NCBI GenBank assembly: GCA_010909165.1
Contig: VJWM01000063.1
Coordinates: 1,488,001-1,552,000 of the forward strand
Direction: 5' to 3'
Source of the DNA: Anthoceros angustus
Taxonomy: Eukaryota; Streptophyta; Anthocerotopsida; Anthocerotales; Anthocerotaceae
DNA: 64,000 nucleotides
Every line of letters starts with the position of its first letter. Within the stretch, counting starts at the first letter, position 1. Under the pieces are notes generated by a model, which was given only the letters and a program-made list of their open reading frames with translations, made no database searches and was not told where the DNA came from. The translations under genes and the position numbers were made by a program. Below are positions 40,155-49,763 of this stretch, piece after piece.

Positions 40155-43100
40155 ATGGATACAGGAAAATGCGTAGAGCTCAGCCCGATTTTTCTCTTAA
40201 GCTTGAATGTAGCTCTTGCGACTAGGCTGTTTGCAATTCAGCTAATATTGTGAAGCGCTTTTAAAACACAAGTTTGGTGATAAAACACTACCCAAAAGTT
40301 TTAGTGTTTGAAGTTTGCCAAGGCATCATGAGCTCATCATATCCAAAGGTCCTTACCCAAGCCTGCTACCATTTCTATAGACTATCCGCATGTTGGGCTT
40401 CCCTATTTTGATCATTGGCACGATCCTTTGCGGACATCATACCGCTAATAGCTACCAATATTTTACATTACATCATGGTAATGATGTACATTCTCATGCC
40501 ATATGTGAGCTTCCAAGAAAATCTCATACCCTTATGACCCTTTTGAAGGTAAGCAATAGCTATGCTCTCCGGCCGACAATGTGGCGCAAATGTGATGTGT
40601 GTCCTTGAAATCTTGGTTCTGTATTTAAGCTTAGTTTCCACATTGAAGGTTTGTGTTATTTTGATAATACAAGATTATCTGGCATGCATATAGTGTGATA
40701 GGCGACAAAGGAAATTGGCAATGAGGTGATTTTTGCAATTCCTACCTCGGACTCGACACTCAACACACTTGAATGCCGCACTGGCTCAATCGTTCTCAAT
40801 TGGAGTGGAATGTCGATGATGGTGGTATGATGTATCAATTTCCCATGTCCTCATTTTAAATGTCACAAACTTTCTAACGTTATTATGGATTTGGTCATAA
40901 TGAGTCTTCATGTTGTAGAGGATTTGTTTGGGCATAAACACAAATCTTTATGATCTCACGTGGTTAGATGTAAGCCTAAAGGACGAATCTACTCAAATTG
41001 AGTGGTTGTCATGCGTTTTGGGCCCTGTGTTTTTCCACATCCATTTTTACGTCGGACCTTTGAGCATATGTGCCTGCAATGTGGAGAACATGTAGATTTT
41101 AGAGCGGACAAAGCGAACACCATCTCCATGCCCAGCGGTGAGCTTGAAGGGAGATTCTGTAAGATGCACGTGGAACAAAGCCGGGTACATGCTGAGGGCC
41201 CCATCACAATGGCCTCTTCTTGAGCGTCTAGCTAGAGCCCTCGCTAGACCGTGGTCGATAAGGCCTCAACATGGCCTTGCAGGCAATATCCGGTCGCCAA
41301 AGGTGCGTGTTGCCGATTGTTTAGGTCGATCCGATGTGTTTTTAGAAATGGAGGTCAAGCAGATAGCTTAGTAGGACTAGCCCAATTTTTCTTTGGAAAA
41401 TGTGATGGCCATGCTCTTGACTTTCAATTGTGCTCATTTTTGTGACAATGTCCATGGCCTTGCTAAGAATTCGAATCCGTGATGAAGTTTGCTCAACCCA
41501 AGTCCTTGTCATTCTGCCACAAGTGAGGATGTCGGGCCTTGTGACCTGAAGGGTCAAAGGGCATTGGAAATTTGTGGAAATGTCATATAAGGCATTGCCT
41601 TGTTTCAAAAGAGATGAGCGTATACATGCAATCTGCACGTGGTCATTGTGAGAGTGAGACCGGTAAACAGATTTTTTAAAAATAAAATATACATAAATAC
41701 ATGATATTCACAGATGCGGAAAATGGACTTCGTCCTTAGGAGTTGAATTCGCAAGCCGCATGCCAAAGAGCATTTCCAGTTCGTGAACATTCAAAGCCCG
41801 GCCGCACAATCTTCCTAAGTACGTTGTCTGAAACGGGATCACAAAGAATGCAACGATTTTATTGCGATTGTAGAAGCATAAGGAGCCAAAGCAAAGATTC
41901 GAGTTGCCGAGGCAACGAAGATGCGAGATTGCAAACATCGGCATCACCACCGGTCCTCGAGCTCATCGGCCTTGCGACCGGTAGGTGGAGAACATCGCCC
42001 ACAAGGTGACATCGGAATAGAATCACGCATGACAAGCATGGTCGTGAGTTTTGATCCAAGAAAATCTTGGCGATGCGTCGATCAAAGCGAAGGGTGACTT
42101 GACCCGTGCACCCAATGGGTATGGTGCTAGACTTGATGGTGGAGGTCTTGCTCGGGTTGGATCCACCAAACCGGATCGCAGATTCAGCGATGTTGTGAGA
42201 ACCAGCATTGATAAAGCTCAAGAACTACCATCGTTTGGCCTCCAACCCGAACAACATTTGGTTGGATGTGGGATTGCTTGGGATCCGCAGGTGAATCGAA
42301 GGTGATTGTGAAGTCGGTGTCGTACAAGCGCCGCAAGTTAGGGGTAGCCCAACTCCTGATATGGCGTAGCATGATGCGCGCCCTCGCTGCCGATGTCGTT
42401 GTCATGCTGCTAGAGAGACCGTGGAACCCACAAGGACTACCGCTGCCCACTTTGTTGTAAAGACGCGTCGTAGGTGTTGTCAAACGACTAGTCGCTCGTG
42501 GTCGTGTTCAAGTCGATGCATTACCACTTCTATCCCATGTTGGAATGGCTAGCTTGCCAATGCCACGCAATGAGGCCCACCAGCCCTTGTAACTTCCAGC
42601 CGGATGAAGAAACGAAAGCACAAGGCAAAATTTCAAAGGTCTAAGTGCTATGCCCGTAAAACATCTCTCATCCCACGATGGTGAGACCATTATTGAAGCA
42701 TTTGTTATGCTCTACAAGAGAAAATGATGCTCGAACGCCTGAATGAGGACATTTTAAGATTGATACATTATCGACCACGATCATCCAAATTCCATAAATT
42801 TTAATATAGAACATTCGACCCACTCGCAACATTCAAGTGCAACCTTCGATTTTATGGAAACATTCAAGCACAAGCAATCTTGCCCATCCAGGTCCATAGG
42901 CGGGCGCATAGGATCCTTGTGTGATGCTCCTCACTTTTTCATAGAGAAAGCAGTCTTGTGCACACGGCACAAAGGGCCACTTGCCCAACAAAATGTCCAT
43001 ACATTTGCAACATTATGAATCTAGCTTTCAGCTCTAGTATCAAGCTTTGTCATGCTTAATCCATTGTGTCGATTCTTACTAGAGGGAGGAGAAGGTGCGG

Positions 43101-43338
43101 ATTGTGCTTGTATGAACACATTATTGTGGACCAAGCATTTTAATGCAAGCAAGCCCGCCACCATTCTGTAGGGTCTCTACATGTTGGGCTTCTCTATTTT
43201 GATCGTTGGCATGCTTCTTTCCGGATAGCATACCCGATAGCTACTAGTGTTACATCGACATCATGGTGTTTCACGGTCGATGTTACAAAATGATGCGATA
43301 TGTGAGCTCACAAGAAAATCTTATGACTCATTTTCAAG
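40155..43338 (+). CDS. Unassigned multi-exon plus-strand gene, unit 7 (frames interrupted)
   Basis: Open patches are 42051-42305 (with RTSIDKAQELPS and GCGIAWDPQVN) and 42266-42460. 43379-43786 spans the exon after the second module and includes LRAIWWLNSRSYSKA. The second-module donor is at 43338. Product unknown. Confidence 0.38.
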
Positions 43339-44176
43339 GTAAGAGATAGTCTGCTCTTGGTGACTATGTCCCCACATATTGTTACACCGAGTGTTGTCCT
43401 TCGAGATCCTAGTTCTTATCTTCTTTATATCTAAGTTTTGTGTTACTCGGTTGATTGTAACTACAGGATGCAAGCAAAACATTCAAGTTGAAGCTTTCCT
43501 TTTAAGGTTTAGCTTTAATTTTCCGCTTTCTTTTACTTCCAAGCATATGTTGCGTGCCATTTGGTGGCTTAACTCACGCTCATACTCAAAGGCTGTGTTT
43601 GTTGCAAATGCTAGTAAGCCTGCAGACATTGTGAGCAACGGTATGTCGCACCTTGTAAGCTGCTTAATTTTGGTAATAAAAATAAATCGAACATTGGGGA
43701 TTTTGCAAGGTTCTAATTCCCTTAAAAATATGTCTTCATCGCATGAACCAGCCACATGGTGTTTTGGTGTTTTATTTAAAAGTTGACTCACAAAGTTTCT
43801 ATAGACCGTTAATCGGGTTAGAGGACAAAAGCCCTCCAAGGAATCATCCATATTGAAGTGCGCAAGATATCCCTCTACGTGATCATATGGTGCGAAACTT
43901 GCTTTCAATTAAGTTTAGACAAGAATGAACCTGTAACTTGAAGGAGAAGTTTTGAAAAAATAGATTTGTCTACAAGAAAATCCAACGCTTATGTGTGTTA
44001 AAGTGTAAGCAAGTTGTACACAAGTTTCATCTCAAACGAATGCATGGATGTATTTATTTATTTGGCCTACTATATTTTTTGTTAGGATAAATAAAATAGA
44101 TCAATCATAATTTATGATAGAAACTAGAAATACATCTACTGCTCAAGTATCGGTTTTGATGATGTATATGAAAAGG

Positions 44177-46219
44177 CTAGAGCTTTGTCACCAAATTACG
44201 TTGATTTAAAATCAAACAAATCGACATTACAACATTACTTTTTGTAAGCCCAAAAACAAATCGGATGCAAATTAAGAAAAATAGCCCCTTCTTCGTGATT
44301 ACGGATAATCTGGTTAATAACCGTGGCCACCAAAAACATCCAAGTACCTCCGCTAAACAATCACTACCTTCATTATCATAAAAGATTTTGTAGTCATATT
44401 GTTGAGGATCCGTTGTTAAGAAGTATAGGCCTTTGCATCACGTGGGATGAGATTATTATGCCCATCGGCCACTATAGTGTGCATTGCGCCATGTGGGCTG
44501 GTACATCATTTACTCCACATTGCTGTCCTGGCCGAACCAAATCGCCCATTCCCCATCACTACGTGACTGTGGACTTCCATTAGTGTTTCACCTCCCCATT
44601 GCATTTCAAGAGCAAGCCCATCTCGCAAAAGACCTTCAGATAGATATTATTTGGCCAATAACCGCCTATGCCTCGATATACGACCACACATCCGCAGCAC
44701 TAGCTCACAAATCAACCCAATTTGTAAATAGGGTGAATGAACTTGCCACATTGGACAAATACATTAAAAACTATTCAAAGCTCTTGAAATAAAGAAGAAT
44801 AGAATGATATAGTTATATATCACGATACCTTGTTAATGCCAAGAGCATGCTTGTGCCATCATAATTACCGACAAAACCACCACCAAGGACATAGGTTGCA
44901 TCGGTTTTGAATAAATCCAGGCATTGTAGATTGAAGCATCCTGTTGTTTGATAATTATCCGACCGTATTAACACACAACACTTTATATTAGCTAAGTTTT
45001 GAACTAACATGCATTACTAGTGAAGGAATGTTGCTTTCCATAGGAATCACTTATCATTCAATAAAATAAACAAATGAGGTTGTGCATCCGAAAACATTAA
45101 TGGTTCCACCTATTTTTGAAGAAACAAGAAATTTCAAATGTTAGGTGCCTTCCACCAAAACGTTATTATATTTTCTTGGATTATAAAACTCTTTTGAGAT
45201 TTGATTGATATGTTTATAATACTATAACATAAAGCAACATACTTACAATCCACCCCACTTCAGACATGTTATTATTGCTCATGCTAACCCAAATTTGCAG
45301 ATTGTACCATCTTGGTTTGTCATATCGCCTTGAGGATTCCAAAGACTAATACGTTCCACCTCCATTCCACTTTCCGGACTTGAAGCAACGACATACCGCA
45401 TTTTATATCTACATATGTTAATGAATCTTGCATGCTTGTGTACGTATTTAACAATAGCTTCATGCTTGCTACATTGATCTATCTAGTTCTCATTATCATG
45501 AGGACTTCATGGTTTGAGGTACTTACATGATGCGTGACCGATTGAACTTGGCCTAGAGCTCTTTGGCTTCAGATTTACTTTGTGCACGTTATCTCCTTTG
45601 CTTGCACGTAGAATAGGTATAGTACCTTGGACACGAACCAACTTCATGTTGATAGACGGCTCGCGGTTGCAAGAATAGTTGTGATTCGCCTTTTGAGTTG
45701 ATGTTGATGGTTTCTCGTGAGTACGTGGAGCTAGTTTAGATCTTGAGCATCAAATGAAGACAAAGTATGCTAATGTTATAGTTACATCCGCTTGAAATGA
45801 AAGCCATAACGAAAGCACACTTACTTGAATCACATGATCCTTAAAGCGTGGATCTCGTAGTGTTAGTTGGTGCTCAATCTTCACGCAATCTACTATCGAA
45901 CCATCCGTGTCGGAATCAATTCAAACATAAAAATAGGAATACTTTAAGATACTAATGCAAAGAATGGTCAAGCCTAAAAAAAAAACCTTAGAACCTTTAG
46001 TTAATATGAATAAAAATTCCCAATCAACAAGAATTGGGGAATCGATTTAAAATCTCACAAATTAAAGGAAAGTAAAAACATACGTTGTGTGTTTGGACAA
46101 ATGGCAATGTACCATCTTTTGAAATAAAAGCTTCCTTTGTGCCTCAACCAACGCTTTGCTTCCATAGCTAAAAGGAACAAGAAGCTTGCCAATAGTAGGA
46201 TTAGCCAAGTGTTAGACAT
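44177..46219 (-). CDS. Neprosin-domain secreted protein, unit 8 (frame interrupted)
   Basis: ATG is at 46217-46219 and stop at 44177-44179. The whole gene is present even though the unit is truncated on its plus-strand side. Exon 4 has lost three bases (catgctaaccc for catgctataaccc). The SCPEGT exon is short at CCGG (ccttggac), and the GCFNLQC exon is open over 44813-45010. The array break is downstream of the divergent partner, so the promoter region of this copy is intact. Confidence 0.7.
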
Positions 46220-46447
46220 GGTGCTCAACTAGTCTTCACTAGGAAGTCTCATGAAAAGGAGCTTGAACATGAACTTGTAGCTAATTTAGAACAACTTTAA
46301 CTGGACAATAATGTGAATAAGAGTGAAGCACACACACACATATATAGACCATATCTAAAATTATTTCTTGAACTTATCTCTTGGTATACAATTGATCTTG
46401 ATACATATATGTACACATGCATGTATGCGCCCAGACGCGAATTAGTT

Positions 46448-47211
46448 ATGGATACAGGAAAATGCCCATGCGCAGAGAAGCCGGCCTAATTTTTCTTAAG
46501 CTCGAATGGGGCGCAGCTCATGACTGTCGCTTGCACCAGACATATTGTGAAGCGCTTTTACAAGTTTGGTGATAAAACACTACCCAAAAGTTTTAGTGTT
46601 TGAAGTTTGCCAAGGCATCATGAGCTCTGTCATATCCAAAGGTCCTTACCCAAGCCTGCTACTATTTCTATAGACTATCTGCATGTTGGGCTTCCCTATT
46701 TTGATCATTGGCACGATCCTTTGCGGATATCATACCTACTAATAGCTACCAATATTTTACATTACATCATGTTGTTACAACAGATGTACATCCTCATGCC
46801 ATATGTGAGCTTCCAAGAAAATCTCGTTACCCTTATGACTCTTTTTGAAGGTAAGCAATAGCTATGCTCTCCGGCCGACAATGTGGCGCAATCACATGTT
46901 GATGTGTGTCCTTGAAATCTTGGTTAATATTTAAGCTTAGTTTCCACATTGAAGGTTTGTGTTATTTTGATAATACAGTATCTACGGCATGCATATAGTG
47001 TGATAGACGACAAAGGAAATTGGCAATGAGGTGATTTTTGCAATTCCTACCCTCAGACTCGACACTCAACACACTCAACACGGCTCAACTGTTCTCAATT
47101 GGAGTGGAATGTCGATGATGGTGGTATGATGTATCAATTTCCCATGTCCCATGTCCTCATTTTAAACGTCACAAACTTTCTAACGTTATTATGGATTTGG
47201 TCATAATGAGT
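46448..47211 (+). pseudogene. Truncated plus-strand gene fragment, unit 8
   Basis: Only the first module and part of the following exon remain. 46607-46861 reads HVGLPYFDHWHDPLRISYLL through SFQENLVTLMTLFEG to the donor. The next exon is cut by the array boundary at 47211, just after the segment encoding YQFPM. Without the middle and second module this copy cannot encode the full product. Confidence 0.55.
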
Positions 47212-47642
47212 GTCTAGCATACCCATCTTGTCAAGGAGGAGGTTGTTATACTTTTTATGAGGTGGAGCACCAGCTAGTGTGGCGCGGCTAGTGGGAGGCC
47301 CAACGGGCGAATCGGGCTTGATGGTCCTCCACATCTGTACTTGGAAGCTGATGACCAAGCTAATCGATTGGTGGATCGGGCGGAGCTTCGTCTAACTAGG
47401 TTTAGCGGCCGATCAATCTCCGCAACAATTAGATAATCACCATCATCATCGCTTGGCGTATTGCTTGCAGGTTGCCTATCAGGCCGATCGCTCGCGGCTT
47501 GCCCATCAAGCCGACCAAGTTTGCTAGAGCACTAGCTACCCTGGTTTGCGTGCTGGAGCTCCAGCTTGGTGAATCGGGCCAACAACAGGTGATCCACCTC
47601 ACCATGAGAAAAATAAAACGCATAACTTCCTTCGTGACGATA
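47212..47642. other. Array-flanking sequence, no supported gene
   Basis: Sequence changes abruptly at 47212 to a GC-richer stretch with several near-repeated phrases around gcttgccatcaagccgacc. I see no ORF with family motifs, no terminal inverted repeat and no obvious target-site duplication that would explain why the array ends here. Confidence 0.6.
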
Positions 47643-47918
47643 TCATGAGGTGGAGGTGACTAAAGAATTCTGTTCTTTAGTCAACTTAGTCAATATTGCG
47701 TTACAATTCCAAGCAAGAAATTCGCAAGAATTATTAACGCAAAAAAGTTTGCTTTTCAAATCTTCATTCTCCCACCACTGGGACTCAAGTTTGCTTTTCA
47801 AATCGTCAACTTCACGAACGACTAAACGAAATTCTTGAAATGATAAACCTAAATAAATCCGCGGAGTCACTACGGCTATACAAACACACCACGAAAATGG
47901 AAAGGTAGATGTGGTCAC
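47643..47918 (-). CDS. Possible exon with a coiled-coil-like segment, unassigned
   Basis: The ORF contains VREVDDLKSKLESQWWENED then a second DLKSKL. The DNA shows this as an 18-bp direct repeat, aagtttgcttttcaaatc, at about 47744 and 47790. The spacing of leucines and charged residues suggests a short coiled coil. I do not recognise a family. There is no good start codon or splice evidence, and the conceptual N-terminus (47870-47918) is probably not coding. Other ORFs in 47212-48300 on both strands are short and unconvincing. Confidence 0.25.
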   Translation of the reverse strand: MTTSTFPFSWCVCIAVVTPRIYLGLSFQEFRLVVREVDDLKSKLESQWWENEDLKSKLFCVNNSCEFLAWNCNAILTKLTKEQNSLVTSTS

Positions 47919-48466
47919 CGGGTGAAGGAAGACCCCGCGGACGAAGGTCTTTCACCCCGCGGCGAAATCGGAGCCCATCAACAACAGAACCATGAAGGCT
48001 TCCTCCTCCTCTCAAACCCATCAACACCATAGGAGGAAGATCGAGCAATCAAGAAAGAATGATCCTACTAAATGTTGTCGATTGCCTGTCTTATTATCCC
48101 TTTTTCATCTTGAAGATCCTAAAGAACCGCAGCAGGTTGCAAGGCGCGACTGCCCCCAAGGATGCTCACAATGTCACAAATACCTCAAACCCTTGAAACT
48201 TGAACGTGATAAGCCACCAAAGGGCCAGCTCACGCTTAGAAGGAACAGAAAGGAGCGGTGAAACTGAAGATTGAAGCTAAAACATGGAAACCTTCAACTG
48301 GAATCTTTTTGCTTGGATCCTGTAGTTGCAGAGCTTTAATGCTGCAAAATCTAGGTAGGAATTTGCTGGTGGTTTCGTCATAAACTACTAGTGAAGGAAA
48401 TCGGATCGCAACCAAGAAGGGTGTCTTGCGGAGATAACAATTGCAAATACAACCACCCCGGGGATA
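47919..48466. other. Gap with no supported gene
   Basis: Short overlapping ORFs exist on both strands (for example 47992-48261 plus and part of 48236-48583 minus), but none shows recognisable motifs. The minus ORF 48236-48583 overlaps the relic described next and is probably its antisense shadow. Confidence 0.5.
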
Positions 48467-48628
48467 ATTACCACTTCTATCCCATGTTGGAATGGCTAGC
48501 TTGCCAATGCCACGCGCTGATACCCGAGGCCCACCAGCCCCTCGTAACTTCCCAGGCTCGATGAAGGAACGTAGCAAGCACAAGGCAAACTTTCAAAGGT
48601 CTAAGTGCTCTGCCCGGAAAACTTCTCG
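48467..48628 (+). repeat. Diverged relic of the array's plus-strand region, outside the array
   Basis: The sequence attaccacttctatcccatg begins a match to the array segment near 4980-5130 (36213-36345 in unit 6). It continues through the codons for YHFYPMLEWLACQCHA, IPEAHQPLV, a KHKANFQRSKC stretch and SARKTS. Flanks on both sides differ from the unit. Unlike the array copies it reads cacgcgctgatacccgagg cleanly at the site that is garbled in every unit. It may be part of a founder gene, an old transposed piece or an exon shared by a related gene. Confidence 0.8.
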
Positions 48629-49763
48629 CGTTAACCTCTCTGACCTTTGAACCACTCGTGGAAATGCATCTCAATTGGGATTCCGAAATGACCAGACTTT
48701 GTGCTAAACAAGCAGGAACAGCACTTTAACAATATTTGCGCATGATGTGCCCAAAATCATTTTCACCCCGGCCAAGCTCCAGGGGCCAGGAGCAACAGCC
48801 TCCCAATCGTGTACAATCCCAGCCAGCCAAGCCACCAACTCCTGCAACAGAGCCAGCGCCCAGCTTACAAGTCTGTCACGTGATTCACAGTACGAATTTC
48901 CCACGTATCCTCTCGTCCATCTCTTGCCCCATCTGGACACGATCTCGGGCTGCATTTGCGGCAGTAAGTACTGGCACACTCCGAGCTCGCAGATGTACAG
49001 TACGCAGCACAGCAGTTTGCACAGGTGGCTGCTCCTGCCATCACTGCAAGCTTGCAAGTTTTGACAGGCTGCAAAGCTGCTGCCACAAATTCATGTACAT
49101 CGCGCAGCTGGAACTTGAAGCTGTGAAGGGTGTAGGTAGTCTTCATAGATATGTATCCATGGACGCCCAGTCTGGTTCTGGACAGTTCCTCCCTGCCGTG
49201 GCGTCGACCTCGTTTTCTTTGCGCGATCAATGCTACAGTGGCAATGAAGAGCATGGGTAGCTACTCCAGCTCCAGCTCGGACTGCCCGCCGTGTGTGCAT
49301 GTACTAGCATTTATGAGCAAAGTCTTGATAAGGGTCGGAACAGTGATTTGAGACTAGCTACCCGCCTGCAAGCTCAGTCTGCAGTCTGCAGTCTGCACAC
49401 GGAAAACACCTTCCGTGTGGTACCTGCTTGACTCGTCAGCTGGCCACACTGACCGACTGTTACCACCCCTTGTCTCGACTGCCCGGCTCTGGCCATCGAT
49501 AGATAAGATGTCTGTTTCGCATTTCTGAGCTGCATCGACACTCTAGCATTTCGCACACTTCTCTTCCGTCCTGCCTGTGTCTTTCTCTCCACTGGGTTTG
49601 GCTGCAGTTGAGATGATCGGGAGATCGGGATATGCTAGGCTGGAGCTACCTGCAGGTCACGCCACTCCAGGAAACGTGATAGAGCTTGCTTTGCTGATTT
49701 TCTGAGTGCGACTGCTCACCCCCTGTAGACTGAAGGCGATCCAGCATTTGGGCCGGGATAATA
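48629..49763. other. Gap with overlapping ORFs on both strands, no supported gene
   Basis: A plus ORF (48736-49260, 174 codons) and a minus ORF (48865-49254, 129 codons) overlap almost entirely. The minus one has a cysteine-rich stretch (AAYCTSASSECASTYCRKC), but neither shows a recognised domain, and at most one can be coding. 49261-49763 holds only tiny ORFs and is likely the promoter and 5' leader of the acyltransferase gene. Confidence 0.5.

Larger units (their letters stand above)
37525..43831. repeat. Array unit 7
   Basis: Length 6307 bp, the longest unit. Diagnostic states: T at 37868, T in gagctatttt, and the short ccgctttctttt form near 43520. Confidence 0.95.
1..47211. repeat. Tandem array of a 6.2-6.3 kb gene-bearing unit (7 units plus a truncated eighth)
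   Basis: The anchor ccctccaagg (last base of the first c-run missing in unit 2) recurs at about 1, 6296, 12575, 18793, 24989, 31242, 37525 and 43832, giving units of 6279, 6218, 6196, 6253, 6283 and 6307 bp. The array is already under way at base 1, so the true number of units is unknown. It stops at 47211, where unit sequence (cataatgagt) gives way to unrelated sequence. All units are head to tail. Each carries a minus-strand neprosin-type gene and a plus-strand exon-rich region. I saw no terminal repeats, reverse transcriptase or transposase motifs, so a tandem gene array is the simplest reading. Long AT-rich blocks are identical in all units, which points to recent amplification or homogenisation. 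Confidence 0.97.
43832..47211. repeat. Array unit 8, truncated at its right end
   Basis: Only the first 3.4 kb is present: the whole neprosin region and the first plus-strand exon module with part of the next exon. Diagnostic states: G at 44180, G in gagctagttt (45734), and the private variants shared with unit 5. Just before the break, 47140-47157 contains a local duplication (cccatgtcccatgtcctc) not seen in other units. Confidence 0.95.

Noticed and set aside
348-46219. Calling all eight neprosin copies pseudogenes
   Set aside because: Breaks are at different places in each unit, fall on CG/CHG sites, and every tested motif is intact in at least one unit. Consensus error is at least as likely as decay.
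1-47211. Array interpreted as ribosomal DNA or a centromeric satellite
   Set aside because: No rRNA sequence is present, and the unit contains a recognisable spliced gene with signal peptide and family motifs, so it is not an rDNA or simple satellite unit.
1-47211. Array interpreted as nested retrotransposons
   Set aside because: No long terminal repeats, primer-binding site, reverse transcriptase, integrase or transposase motifs were seen. Units are head to tail with a constant period.
47992-48261. Plus-strand 89-codon ORF beginning MKASSSSQTHQHHR
   Set aside because: No recognisable domain, low-complexity start, no splice context, and an overlapping minus-strand ORF of similar length.
48865-49254. 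Cysteine-rich secreted peptide on the minus strand
   Set aside because: The cysteine stretch is eye-catching, but the ORF overlaps a longer plus-strand ORF. It has no clear signal peptide or known cysteine spacing, and its upstream half looks like random translation.
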